The notes beneath the pieces are model-generated. The model searched no databases. It was not told the DNA's origin and saw only the letters and a program-made list of their open reading frames with translations. Of a stretch of 56,426 nucleotides of DNA, positions 44,913 to 52,851 are shown in pieces (within the stretch, counting starts at the first letter, position 1; each line of letters begins with the position of its first letter). This stretch comes from Candidatus Aminicenantota bacterium (GTDB taxonomy: Bacteria; Acidobacteriota; Aminicenantia; Aminicenantales; Aminicenantaceae), in assembly GCA_011772475.1 (NCBI GenBank), contig WVZK01000185.1, forward strand, positions 1 to 56,426. The letters are read 5' to 3'. A program made the position numbers and the translations under genes.

Positions 44913-45407
44913 TCACCTGCTTATAACCGTGCTTATGTCAGCTCGGACTTGATAATCGGAGGGGTTGGCGATAAGATTATCCAGCGTCACTCCTGCCTGA
45001 AGTGCTGAAAAGACCAGAACTCTGACGTTCCAATAAAATCCTGAGCTAGCGAGCTGAGTTACTCTTCTGAAATCAACTGTTCCATCACTATTGATATCCA
45101 TCAGCTCATCAATCGGAGTTAAGGATAAGTTATGCAACTCATCAGCTGATAGGTTTCTCAGAAAGTCAATCTGTTGCTGAGCTAGAAAAACTGCATTTGT
45201 CATCGCGTCTGAGCGAGCATTATTCATCACGCTCAAACAGAAAAGCTGGGCCAATCCTAATAAGGCAACACCCACAAGGGCTATCCCCACTACGACTTCT
45301 ATCATAGAAAAACCCTTGCTTTTATCATTCTTCTTTGAATTATTATCTGACGATCCCTCAGCGGGAATCTGTGATTTTTTATTTAAGATTTCTCGTTTAA
45401 TAATCAT
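44913..45407 (-). CDS. pilV: PilV-like minor pilin with calcium-loop-like segment (first set)
   Basis: A 164-residue prepilin-like protein. KG precedes FSMIEVVVGIALVGVALLG (Glu at +5) and the rest matches PilV. At residues 104-115 DINSDGTVDFRR is an incomplete EF-hand loop (Arg where Asp/Glu is expected at position 12). The same DINSDGTVD motif recurs in the neighbouring PilW. It starts 2 bases before the FimT-like gene's stop. Confidence 0.8.
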   Translation of the reverse strand: MIIKREILNKKSQIPAEGSSDNNSKKNDKSKGFSMIEVVVGIALVGVALLGLAQLFCLSVMNNARSDAMTNAVFLAQQQIDFLRNLSADELHNLSLTPIDELMDINSDGTVDFRRVTQLASSGFYWNVRVLVFSALQAGVTLDNLIANPSDYQVRADISTVISR

Positions 45408-45409
45408 TT

Positions 45410-45973
45410 TTACTCACCTTGTGCAACTATGTATTGGATTGAGCCCCCGGCTATAACCTTAATAATTCTCTGGTCAGGCTTGCCATAAGTTGCTAATTTA
45501 GCACTCTGGAGAGTAATCGTGTTTTGAGTGGAACTGTAGTTTGCGACCAGACCCAGCGGTGAGAATTCGACAGTCTCATTCGGAAAATTTACATTCACTT
45601 GAAATTCACGTGGGATTGATTTTTTTATAAATCCACGCATTATATTCCAGTTGGTCGGAGTATCTTCTTTTTCAATCGAATAAACCCAGCCCTCACCCAC
45701 AGCCTCAAACCTCACCCTATGGTTCAATTTTGTTTTAACAGCCTGAAATTTCGCCCTCTGTAAATTCGTCAGGACTTCTCTCGCTGAACCCTCCATCTTT
45801 CTTGTCTCCAGAGTATTTAAGATGTTCGGGTAGAATATTATGGCCATTAATCCTATTATCGCAACAGCAGCCAGAATCTCAACCAAGGTGAAGCCTTTCC
45901 GGGCGGATGCAGATTTATCCCAGGTGTTTGCTTTTTCGTGTCTGTGCTGAGAAATTCTTGATGTATTCTTCAT
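45410..45973 (-). CDS. fimT: FimT/GspH-type minor pseudopilin
   Basis: A 187-residue prepilin. RKG precedes FTLVEILAAVAIIGLMAIIFYP, the classic cleavage signal with Glu at +5. The C-terminal part (VLTNLQRAKFQAVKTKLNHRVRF and later beta strands) is the GspH/FimT domain. The start overlaps the stop of the small upstream frame (TAATG). First sure gene of the first minor-pilin set. Confidence 0.85.
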   Translation of the reverse strand: MKNTSRISQHRHEKANTWDKSASARKGFTLVEILAAVAIIGLMAIIFYPNILNTLETRKMEGSAREVLTNLQRAKFQAVKTKLNHRVRFEAVGEGWVYSIEKEDTPTNWNIMRGFIKKSIPREFQVNVNFPNETVEFSPLGLVANYSSTQNTITLQSAKLATYGKPDQRIIKVIAGGSIQYIVAQGE

Positions 45974-46248
45974 TATCTTCCTTGCTTCGGAAAAAAAAGG
46001 CGCTTCAGGTGCAATAACAACTCTTCCCTGAAATCTAAGCTATCATCCTCGTTCGAGGTATTTCCTTTTCGTACCTTTGTTAATCTTGGTCCTGTCCCTG
46101 TTGCTCTAATCTTATACCTTTTCTTAAATACTTGCAAGATATTCATCATTTCGTAAGAACAAGCAAACAGCAGAACCAGAGCTAACTGAACCCAAGCCTC
46201 CACTCGATAAAATAGAGAATGTGCACTTAGCACTCTCATGCATAGCAA
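45973..46248 (-). CDS. Possible small leader protein before fimT
   Basis: An open frame of 91 residues whose stop overlaps the fimT start (TAATG), which would allow coupling. The C-terminal half is basic (RLFFPKQGR). No ribosome binding site supports the first or the internal starts (for example MMNILQVF), and no family is recognised. It may be chance; a start further inside is equally possible. Confidence 0.25.
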   Translation of the reverse strand: MLCMRVLSAHSLFYRVEAWVQLALVLLFACSYEMMNILQVFKKRYKIRATGTGPRLTKVRKGNTSNEDDSLDFREELLLHLKRLFFPKQGR

Positions 46249-46301
46249 CTATATTAATACATTTAATGTGCCTCATTCTCAATGCCCTTTCAAGATGAAA
46301 T

Positions 46302-46359
46302 TTAGGGTGATATTTATCTGAACAGCCTTAACCTTGTTATACGAGGTTTCTCACCCTAA
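46302..46359 (-). promoter_or_regulatory. Structured leader candidate before the minor pilin operon
   Basis: TTAGGGTGA (46302-46310) is perfectly complementary to TCACCCTAA (46351-46359), closing a 40-base loop that holds a second hairpin AACCT/AGGTT (46330-46348). It lies 54 bases before the upstream frame and 330 before fimT on the minus strand. The 207-base gap after tilS also holds AT-rich sequence without a clear promoter. No known riboswitch consensus matches. Confidence 0.35.
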
Positions 46360-46455
46360 GGGACTAACAATTTTTTTTATAGAATAAGATAATATTTCTA
46401 GAATGAGATATTATTCATAAATAAGACAGAAAAGCAGAGAGAGGAATGTCTATTC

Positions 46456-47826
46456 TTATTGCAGCTTTTTTATGGCAAAAATGCCTGTTGCGCCCTCTTT
46501 GACTTTAAACTTATCTGAGACGGGAAGACCAAGAACCCAGACTATTTTGCCTCCTGAGAGAAAAACCGGCCGCCTGTCTCTGTCGGATAAAGGAATACCT
46601 TTAGCTCTCATTATTTCCTTGAGCTTCTTTTGGCCAGGGGCCCCTGTAGGTTGGTAGCGGTCTCCATCTCGGCGGTTTCGAACCAGAAGGGGAAATTTTA
46701 GTTTGCCCAGATCAAGGAAAGCTTTGGTTTGATCATCGAAATCAGGGGGGAGAGATTTCCTTCTTTTTATTTTTTTCCCCTGAAACTTCAATTTGAGCTC
46801 TTTTATTTGAAGAGGCTCTTTCCCTTCCCACCTGTATTCATACCCTATTTTAGGAGGAATTTTTCCTTTCAAAAATATCTGGTCTTGCTCTCTCCGCAAA
46901 ACATGGCCTTTTCTTAAGGGGAACTCTTTCCCCTCCCTCAGGCGTAAAACAGATTCAACATCTTCGAAAGAGATTGCTCTCAGGTTCCCCTTTAACTCAG
47001 AAATAAAATCCCGCACAACCCGCCTGGCCATTGCCCGGGGAAGAGTGGAAAGAGGTTGAACCTCAAGAGAGATCCGGTTGTTCTTTCTCGATATCGCTCT
47101 TTTTGCTTTCTCCTCGGCAATTTTTTCCAAAAGACTGTCTTCTTCTCGAATTATGGAGGCAATCCTCCCCAGGCTTGAAACAATTTCAGGCTCGAAATTC
47201 TTTTTAATATAGGGAATAAGATCAAGCCTTATCCTGTTCCGCAAAAAACGGCGGTCAAGATTGCTTTCGTCGGTGCGGAATTCTATCCCTTTCTCCTTAA
47301 GATAAGCCTCAATATCCTGTCTTTCGACCTGAATGAGAGGCCTGACAATCATACCTTCCACCAGGGGAAAGATGCCGCCCAGCCCTCGAAGCCCGCTTCC
47401 CCTCATGAGACGCATCAGAAAAGTCTCTGCCTGGTCGGTCAGAGTATGACCTGTGGCGATTTTGGCCCCACCGATCTTATGAGCAGTTTTTTTCAAGAAA
47501 TAATACCTGAGTTCTCGTCCTGCCTCCTCGAGGTTAAGCTTCTTTCCCTGGGCGTAGAAGCGAACATCCTTGTTACCGACATAAAGCGGGAGGGAATATT
47601 TCTTGGCCACACCTCTGACAAATTGTTCGTCTTCATCTGCGCTCTGGCGAAGCTTATGGTTAAAGTGACCCAGGAAAAGCTCAAAAGACCATTCCTCTCG
47701 AAGTTCAAGGAGCAAGGCGAGTAAACCCGTGGAATCAGCTCCTCCTGAGTAGGCGATAAGAATCCTATCTTTTTTCTCGAGGAGCTTGTAATCCTGGATA
47801 GTCTTTTTAACTCTTTCTAAAATCAT
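46456..47826 (-). CDS. tilS: tRNA(Ile)-lysidine synthase
   Basis: Converts cytidine 34 of tRNA-Ile(CAU) to lysidine so that AUA is read as isoleucine. The ATP-binding PP-loop is AYSGGADST. The segment ATGHTLTDQAETFLMRLMRGSGLRGLGG is typical, as are the TilS C-terminal domains (DGDRYQPTGAPGQKKLKEIM). I start at 47826. A longer frame from 47904 would only translate part of the tRNA gene (VSGVRVPPPPL), a common false extension. About 456 residues. It follows a tRNA gene by 30 bases and may be cotranscribed. Confidence 0.93.
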   Translation of the reverse strand: MILERVKKTIQDYKLLEKKDRILIAYSGGADSTGLLALLLELREEWSFELFLGHFNHKLRQSADEDEQFVRGVAKKYSLPLYVGNKDVRFYAQGKKLNLEEAGRELRYYFLKKTAHKIGGAKIATGHTLTDQAETFLMRLMRGSGLRGLGGIFPLVEGMIVRPLIQVERQDIEAYLKEKGIEFRTDESNLDRRFLRNRIRLDLIPYIKKNFEPEIVSSLGRIASIIREEDSLLEKIAEEKAKRAISRKNNRISLEVQPLSTLPRAMARRVVRDFISELKGNLRAISFEDVESVLRLREGKEFPLRKGHVLRREQDQIFLKGKIPPKIGYEYRWEGKEPLQIKELKLKFQGKKIKRRKSLPPDFDDQTKAFLDLGKLKFPLLVRNRRDGDRYQPTGAPGQKKLKEIMRAKGIPLSDRDRRPVFLSGGKIVWVLGLPVSDKFKVKEGATGIFAIKKLQ

Positions 47827-47856
47827 TTTATTCTGGTTCACCCAGGAAATGCAAAG

Positions 47857-47930
47857 TGGCGGTGGAGGGACTCGAACCCCCGACACTGCGGATATGAGCC
47901 GCATGCTCTAACCGCCTGAGCTACACCGCC
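47857..47930 (-). tRNA. tRNA-CAT, probably elongator tRNA-Met
   Basis: A 74-base cloverleaf folds cleanly. Acceptor GGCGGTG pairs with CACCGCC, D-stem GCTC/GAGC, anticodon stem TGCGG/CCGCA around loop CTCATAT (anticodon CAT), and T-stem GGGGG/CCCTC with loop TTCGAGT. CCA is not encoded. Acceptor and T-stem resemble elongator methionine tRNAs, but a CAT anticodon could also be tRNA-Ile2, the TilS substrate. It is not an initiator type, since the first pair is G-C. Confidence 0.93.
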
Positions 47931-48161
47931 GGTGGCTAAGATTTTAGCCAAATCGCCGATTTAAGTCAATTAAGGCTAAGGCAGTGTGCAGGACGTCTAA
48001 AGCAATTCATCTCATAAGATACGGATATTCCCAGAATACAATAATCAGTTCGAGTCAGAGATACGGATATTTGATGCCCGAGAGAAATATAATGTTTAGA
48101 GCTAAGTTCTTAGATGACAATAAAATGGATGAATCTTACCAGAGCGGGATTAGCGGGACTT

Positions 48162-50306
48162 CTACCTGACAACAACTCGGCTTTGGCCTGTCTCAAACAT
48201 CAGGGCCTGACCTGTAGGCTTGTTCGCCGAGACACTTATGACCTGGACTGTGCTCTCTCCCTTACTCACAGCTTGAAAGACAAGAGTGGCAATGCTCCCT
48301 GTTCCTTTAATTCCTTGGCCAACTTCAGTGCTTGAAAATCCGATAGTGCAGTTTCCCGAGGAATTATCGATATTCTTCAAGAAAGGCACATCTTTTCCGA
48401 GCCGGTTAAGGAACTCCCTCCTGACAACTTCCTTCAACTTAACTAATCCGGGATCGAAGCTTATGTTCAGGGACATGCTGCTTACATCCTCTTGAATTCT
48501 GGCATTAACGCTGACGCGAAATTCACGATTCTGAGGAACTTCAAAATTAGCCGGCGTCAGGAAAACCTGGTTCTGCTCCCTTCTTCTCGCCATGTCCTCT
48601 AGTTCAGCGGTTCTCCTAGCCCGTCGTTCAGCAAGCGCTTCCCTAGGCGGTCCAGCTCTTTCACTTACCTCGGGAGAAATTCCGCCGAGGTCAACCCAGA
48701 GAGGTTTCAGGTCTTCCTCGCTCAGAGGAACTGTGCGGATAATATAAGGAGTAATAGTCAGTATTACATCTGTCTGTTGAATAGTCAGGTCAGTGCCGGA
48801 AAAAAGACTTCCCAGGACAGGGATGTTTTTAAGCCCTGCTATGCCACTTACGGTTTTTCTCTCTTCATCCTTCAGCAATCCGGCCAGGAGGTTTGTCTCC
48901 CCATCTTTAAGCCTGATGACATTCTTCACTTCTCTCGTGGCAATAATAGGAATATCGGCATACCCAACTCCGCCCAGGGATTTTATTTTTATCTCTATTT
49001 CCAGAGTTATTTCTTTCTCAAAATGAATCGTAGGCGTTATCTTGACATCAATTCCAACATCCTGGTACTCAAAGCTTGTCAGGGGCTGCTGAGCAAATCC
49101 TCCAGCAGCGATGGGAGTAAATGTGGTTCTGGGAATAGGAATTTTGTCTCCTACCAGGTAGGTTATTTCTTCCCCGTCAACCCCCCGAAGCCTGGGCTGG
49201 GAGATTATCTTGGTGTCTGAATCTGCTTCCAAAAACTGGACAACTGCGCCGGGGAGAGTGACTTGAAAATTTTCAGATTTGGCAAAATCTATTCCCTTCA
49301 AGCTAAACCAGCCTTGCTCATCCGCCCCAGACCCTTCAGGGCCAACGTATCTGAGGCCGATTAAACTCTGTTCAAGCTCCATACCCAACTGTTTCAGCCT
49401 TATCCTAGAAACTTCCATTATTTCTATATCGAGAACGATTTCTCCCTTTGGCTTATCCCACAACTTGATGATATTTTCCGCCAATTCTATGACAGCAGGA
49501 GTGTCTCTTACAGTGACAGTGTTTATATTTTTATCAACGATGATATTCGGAGCTTTGTATTGCGTGCGAAGCATTTGGGTGAGAGAAACTCGGATCTCTT
49601 CCGCACTGATATTGGAAAGATAGAAAGTTTTAATTGCATTAAGCTCATACTGAATTCTTTTTTGGGGCAAGTCAGGAGCGATAATAATTGTTTTCTCATC
49701 TATAATCCTGTAAAAATTCTTGGAGGCCAAACAAAGCGAATTGAGGGCCTGTTCAAAAACCATATCAACAAGGTCAATGGAAAAAGTGATATCCCTGAAT
49801 TGTTCATCAAAAAGGACATTCACTCGAGCGTGTTTTCCAAGAGCCTGAAAAATTGAGCGGAGATTAGCATCGACAAATTTCAAATGAATTTTTTCTTTAT
49901 CAACCTCGAGCTTAACCGGTGGTTCTATCCCGATCTCCTCCGGTTCTTCCTCTTTAACTTCCTTTTCCTCGATAAGGCTTTTTGCCTCCTCAGCTATCAT
50001 TCTGTTTGAGGGATCATAGTAAAGCGCTTTTTCGTACTCAACCAGAGCTTCCTTCTTTTTCCCCTGAAAAGCAAGCTCCCGAGCTTTGATTAGATGATCA
50101 GAGCTAGCAGCAAGCTTAGCCCGGAAAAGTGCAAGACGATAGACAGAATTTTTAGGATTCTCCAGAGTCGCCCTTTCGTAGTACTTGACGGCCTCATCCC
50201 AATTCTTGCTGAGCGCTGCCTCGTTGCCTAGTCTGTAGCTTCGACTTAATGTCGCACAGCTCCAAAATGTCAGAGCGATTATTATCAAAAGCACTGCTTT
50301 TCTCAT
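48162..50306 (-). CDS. pilQ: PilQ/GspD-type secretin with TPR and cohesin-like domains
   Basis: A 714-residue outer-membrane lipoprotein that forms the exit channel. Order: lipobox FWSC (Cys17), TPR-like helices (25-110), an STN domain (about 139-210), an N1/NolW domain (218-285), the secretin core (288-523; VGDKIPIPRTTF and GLKNIPVLGSLFSG are signature stretches), a charged linker (524-580), then a C-terminal cohesin-like beta domain (581-714, VFLTPANFEVPQNREFRV and LNISFDPGLVKLKEV). N-terminal TPRs and a C-terminal cohesin are not in classical PilQ. It starts at the pilP stop. Confidence 0.92.
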   Translation of the reverse strand: MRKAVLLIIIALTFWSCATLSRSYRLGNEAALSKNWDEAVKYYERATLENPKNSVYRLALFRAKLAASSDHLIKARELAFQGKKKEALVEYEKALYYDPSNRMIAEEAKSLIEEKEVKEEEPEEIGIEPPVKLEVDKEKIHLKFVDANLRSIFQALGKHARVNVLFDEQFRDITFSIDLVDMVFEQALNSLCLASKNFYRIIDEKTIIIAPDLPQKRIQYELNAIKTFYLSNISAEEIRVSLTQMLRTQYKAPNIIVDKNINTVTVRDTPAVIELAENIIKLWDKPKGEIVLDIEIMEVSRIRLKQLGMELEQSLIGLRYVGPEGSGADEQGWFSLKGIDFAKSENFQVTLPGAVVQFLEADSDTKIISQPRLRGVDGEEITYLVGDKIPIPRTTFTPIAAGGFAQQPLTSFEYQDVGIDVKITPTIHFEKEITLEIEIKIKSLGGVGYADIPIIATREVKNVIRLKDGETNLLAGLLKDEERKTVSGIAGLKNIPVLGSLFSGTDLTIQQTDVILTITPYIIRTVPLSEEDLKPLWVDLGGISPEVSERAGPPREALAERRARRTAELEDMARRREQNQVFLTPANFEVPQNREFRVSVNARIQEDVSSMSLNISFDPGLVKLKEVVRREFLNRLGKDVPFLKNIDNSSGNCTIGFSSTEVGQGIKGTGSIATLVFQAVSKGESTVQVISVSANKPTGQALMFETGQSRVVVR

Positions 50307-50806
50307 TATTTCTCTCCTTCTAAATAATATCTCCTTTTCTGGGAATCCGAACCTATTATTTCTATCTCCTCAGTTGTAATTTTTCCGATTTTCACCCCAT
50401 CGCTTATCAGTTCTCCTCTCTCCACAGCCAGGGCATTTCCCTCAAAGACAATAAGGCCAACCATCTTATTATCGGAAATGACGTATCCGATGTACCTTAT
50501 GTTTACAGGTAAAGAGGAAGAGGCCCCCAACTTATTGGTGAGGTTCGAATTCTGCTGCCGGTTATGCTGCAATTCAACTTGATTCCTTTGAATCGCTCTC
50601 GGTGCTGATCTTCTAAGAGTAAAAATATTCCTTACCGGATTTACAAGCTCTACTTTCTCTCTCAACAACAGATCTTTCCTGATTAGGCTTTTTCCCCCAC
50701 CCGCATCAGGCGCTTTCTTCTGCAGTTTTTCTTCTCCAGCCCAAACACTGAGACCTACGCTCAAGAAGAGGATGAAAAAAGCTGACATTATATCTTTAGC
50801 TTTCAT
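50306..50806 (-). CDS. pilP: PilP-like inner-membrane protein
   Basis: About 166 residues from MKAKDIM. A signal or membrane segment lies near 5-25. A linker follows (VELVNPVRNIFTLRR, which resembles the NPF-type motif of PilP/GspC that contacts the secretin). A small beta domain at the C-terminus (INIRYIGYVISDNKMVGLIVF, GDKIG-type turns) fits PilP or the GspC homology region. It overlaps pilO by about 11 bases and abuts the secretin. It probably bridges the inner-membrane PilN-PilO pair and PilQ. Confidence 0.78.
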   Translation of the reverse strand: MKAKDIMSAFFILFLSVGLSVWAGEEKLQKKAPDAGGGKSLIRKDLLLREKVELVNPVRNIFTLRRSAPRAIQRNQVELQHNRQQNSNLTNKLGASSSLPVNIRYIGYVISDNKMVGLIVFEGNALAVERGELISDGVKIGKITTEEIEIIGSDSQKRRYYLEGEK

Positions 50807-51362
50807 AGTACCCCGCCAAGACAACTCTTAGCTCGAGCACATTTCCTCCAGCATCGATGCTCAAGAAATCAACTTTCTCTATCAGCAAGAATTTTGGAAA
50901 TTCTTCTACAGAATGAATAAATCTTTTCAAGGATAAATAAGATCCTTTTATGTCAAAGGTTATGTTGACCTTTTTTATCGTCTCTCCTTTGAACTCGACA
51001 TAATCGTACTTCTTTCTAGAAGAAACATTTATCCCCGCTTTGCTCAAGAGCTGCTCGAGGTCAAGCCTTAACCGCTCGAAGCCTTCTTTATCGTCATCAT
51101 AAAAATAAGTCTTTTTCAGCTCATCCATATCCTGCCGAGCTTCTTGCCATCTAATCCATTCTCCTTCCTTATCCATCTTTGTCTTATTGAGCTTCTCGTA
51201 ATCTCTCTGCTTTTCTGCATAAGAAGAAAGAGCATTGAAATAATTCCTCCTTTGGGAAAGAGAAATCAACAGGAGGAAGAGTACTCCCCCTGCGATCATA
51301 ACACAGAGGACGACAAGTGTTTTTTTCTCTTTGTCGTCCAATAAATCAAATATCTTTTTCAT
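50796..51362 (-). CDS. pilO: PilO-like inner-membrane protein
   Basis: 188 residues with a short cytoplasmic start, one membrane helix (16-35), a coiled-coil (about 40-85) and a ferredoxin-like C-terminal domain (VNITFDIKGSYLSLKRFIHSVEEFPKFLLI). This layout is PilO/GspM. It overlaps pilN and pilP and forms the periplasmic alignment subcomplex with them. Sequence is diverged, so the family call relies on topology and order. Confidence 0.82.
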   Translation of the reverse strand: MKKIFDLLDDKEKKTLVVLCVMIAGGVLFLLLISLSQRRNYFNALSSYAEKQRDYEKLNKTKMDKEGEWIRWQEARQDMDELKKTYFYDDDKEGFERLRLDLEQLLSKAGINVSSRKKYDYVEFKGETIKKVNITFDIKGSYLSLKRFIHSVEEFPKFLLIEKVDFLSIDAGGNVLELRVVLAGYYES

Positions 51363-51912
51363 AGTTTAACGAAATCTCCGAGATGAGTAATCCTTTTTCG
51401 TTTTCAGCTTCGCTTATTATCTTTATTTGATTAAATTTCAAAGCTCTTAAATTATTGTAAAGCTCCAAGAGATCATCCACATTCGAATAAGCAACTTTGA
51501 AGCTCAACTGTAATTTTGAATCTTTGGCCAGTGTGGGTGCCATGGAAACAATGTAGCTCGAATCCGGAAGAGAATTCTCTAGATCAGAAAGAAACTCTAT
51601 CCAGGAAAAACTCTTCCCCAAAATAATGCTGTTAATCAAATCGACTTTTCCCTTGTATTTTATGGTTACATCTTCAATTCTGCCTGAGAAATCCTTTTCA
51701 TCACGCTGGGCATCTTTTACTAATTTATCCATCCCCTTGATGGAAGCTTTTGTTTCCTGAGCTTTATCGTTGTATTCAAAAAAGATCTTTCCAGCAAGGA
51801 AAGAAATAAGAAGAAGAATAACCGCCAGCGAGAAGAGTATCAAATAGAAGAACCTCTTGTTTCGCAGAGGATGACTCGCCAAATTCAAGCCCAATCGTTC
51901 ACGTTCAATCAT
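51346..51912 (-). CDS. pilN: PilN-like inner-membrane protein
   Basis: 188 residues: a short N-terminal tail with LGLNLASHPLRNKR, the PilN motif that binds PilM, one membrane helix (22-46), a coiled coil and a ferredoxin-like fold near the C-terminus. It overlaps pilM by 4 bases and pilO by 17. The tail motif is conserved well enough to support the call. Confidence 0.83.
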   Translation of the reverse strand: MIERERLGLNLASHPLRNKRFFYLILFSLAVILLLISFLAGKIFFEYNDKAQETKASIKGMDKLVKDAQRDEKDFSGRIEDVTIKYKGKVDLINSIILGKSFSWIEFLSDLENSLPDSSYIVSMAPTLAKDSKLQLSFKVAYSNVDDLLELYNNLRALKFNQIKIISEAENEKGLLISEISLNYEKDI

Positions 51913-52847
51913 AGAATTTGTCCGATAAGAGGAGACAATATCATTTTTTCTCTTGATCCAAGCTTTGAGTTCAGTCCTACTTCTATTCCCTTTGCAGGCA
52001 AAGATAATTTTTCTTGCAGCTGTCGAAACATCTCCTCCTCTGTTTCCAAAAGACCCAGCCTAATCCTTAAGGCATTGACTTTTTTCTTTTCCTTATCCTC
52101 GACGAAATTCACAGTATTCTCAACCTCTTTGACAATACTTTCTACTCTTTGAGGTTCAGAGACATCTGCAAGGGAGCCGGGGATAAAAGGCTTCAGGCGG
52201 TACATGGCAACTTCAGAATTTAGGCCTGCTAAAAGGCTTAGAGAGTCTTCTTCGATATTAATAAGCAGCAAATCTCTATCTTCCTTCCGGTTCAACAGAC
52301 AATACAGGCTTAAAGTCGGAATCCCAACTGCTCTGACTTTTAAACGAAGCTTGCTAAAGAGATCTTCGTACTCTTTTATGATCGAGGCCCTGGCAACTGC
52401 AACAAGTATTTTCGAAGAGCTGTTTGAGCTGATTCTATCAAACGAAAACCTGGCATCATCAGGAAGTAAAGGTATCTGTTTTTTCACCCGGAATCGAATA
52501 ATCCGTTCCCTCTGCTCCCTAGAGGAGGGAAGCGAATCAAAAGAAAAAACAAAAGCTTTTAAAGATAACTCGGGGATAAGACAGGCTATTTTATTGTTTG
52601 AAAGATTTAGCTTTTCCAAGCCTTGCTTTATTTTCTTCTCCAACAAGGCTGGATTTTTTATGTTTTTATCGCTGAAAGAAGGCTCGACCACCCCTCTTTC
52701 AAGAGGGAAAATAAAATGATTTTTGATCTTGCCTTCTTTGGCAGAAACATTAATTCCACTCAGATAATTAGAAGTTATCTGAATAGCCGAACGGGGAACA
52801 ATTTGTCGTAGGAAATAATTCCTTATCCTATCTTTAAAAAGGGCCAT
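51909..52847 (-). CDS. pilM: PilM-like actin-fold protein
   Basis: 312 residues with the expected actin-like layout (GspL/PilM). The motif VPRSAIQITSNYLSGINVS is the start of the fold, and VKEVENTVNFVEDK and related segments follow. It is shorter and more diverged than typical PilM (about 350), with unclear ATP-binding residues. It lies 4 bases after pilB and overlaps pilN by 4. It links the assembly ATPase to the PilN-PilO complex in the inner membrane. Confidence 0.78.
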   Translation of the reverse strand: MALFKDRIRNYFLRQIVPRSAIQITSNYLSGINVSAKEGKIKNHFIFPLERGVVEPSFSDKNIKNPALLEKKIKQGLEKLNLSNNKIACLIPELSLKAFVFSFDSLPSSREQRERIIRFRVKKQIPLLPDDARFSFDRISSNSSSKILVAVARASIIKEYEDLFSKLRLKVRAVGIPTLSLYCLLNRKEDRDLLLINIEEDSLSLLAGLNSEVAMYRLKPFIPGSLADVSEPQRVESIVKEVENTVNFVEDKEKKKVNALRIRLGLLETEEEMFRQLQEKLSLPAKGIEVGLNSKLGSREKMILSPLIGQIL

Positions 52848-52851
52848 CGTC

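Noticed and set aside
46302-46359. c-di-GMP (GEMM) riboswitch before the minor pilins
   Set aside because: The conserved GEMM core is not present; only a generic structured leader is claimed.
47827-47904. N-terminal extension of TilS beginning MRLISAVSGVRVPPPPL
   Set aside because: It is the translation of the overlapping tRNA gene; the family start is at 47826.
48017-48071. Direct repeat AGATACGGATATT (48017-48029 and 48059-48071)
   Set aside because: Only two copies with no further structure; could be chance or a minor binding site, no support.
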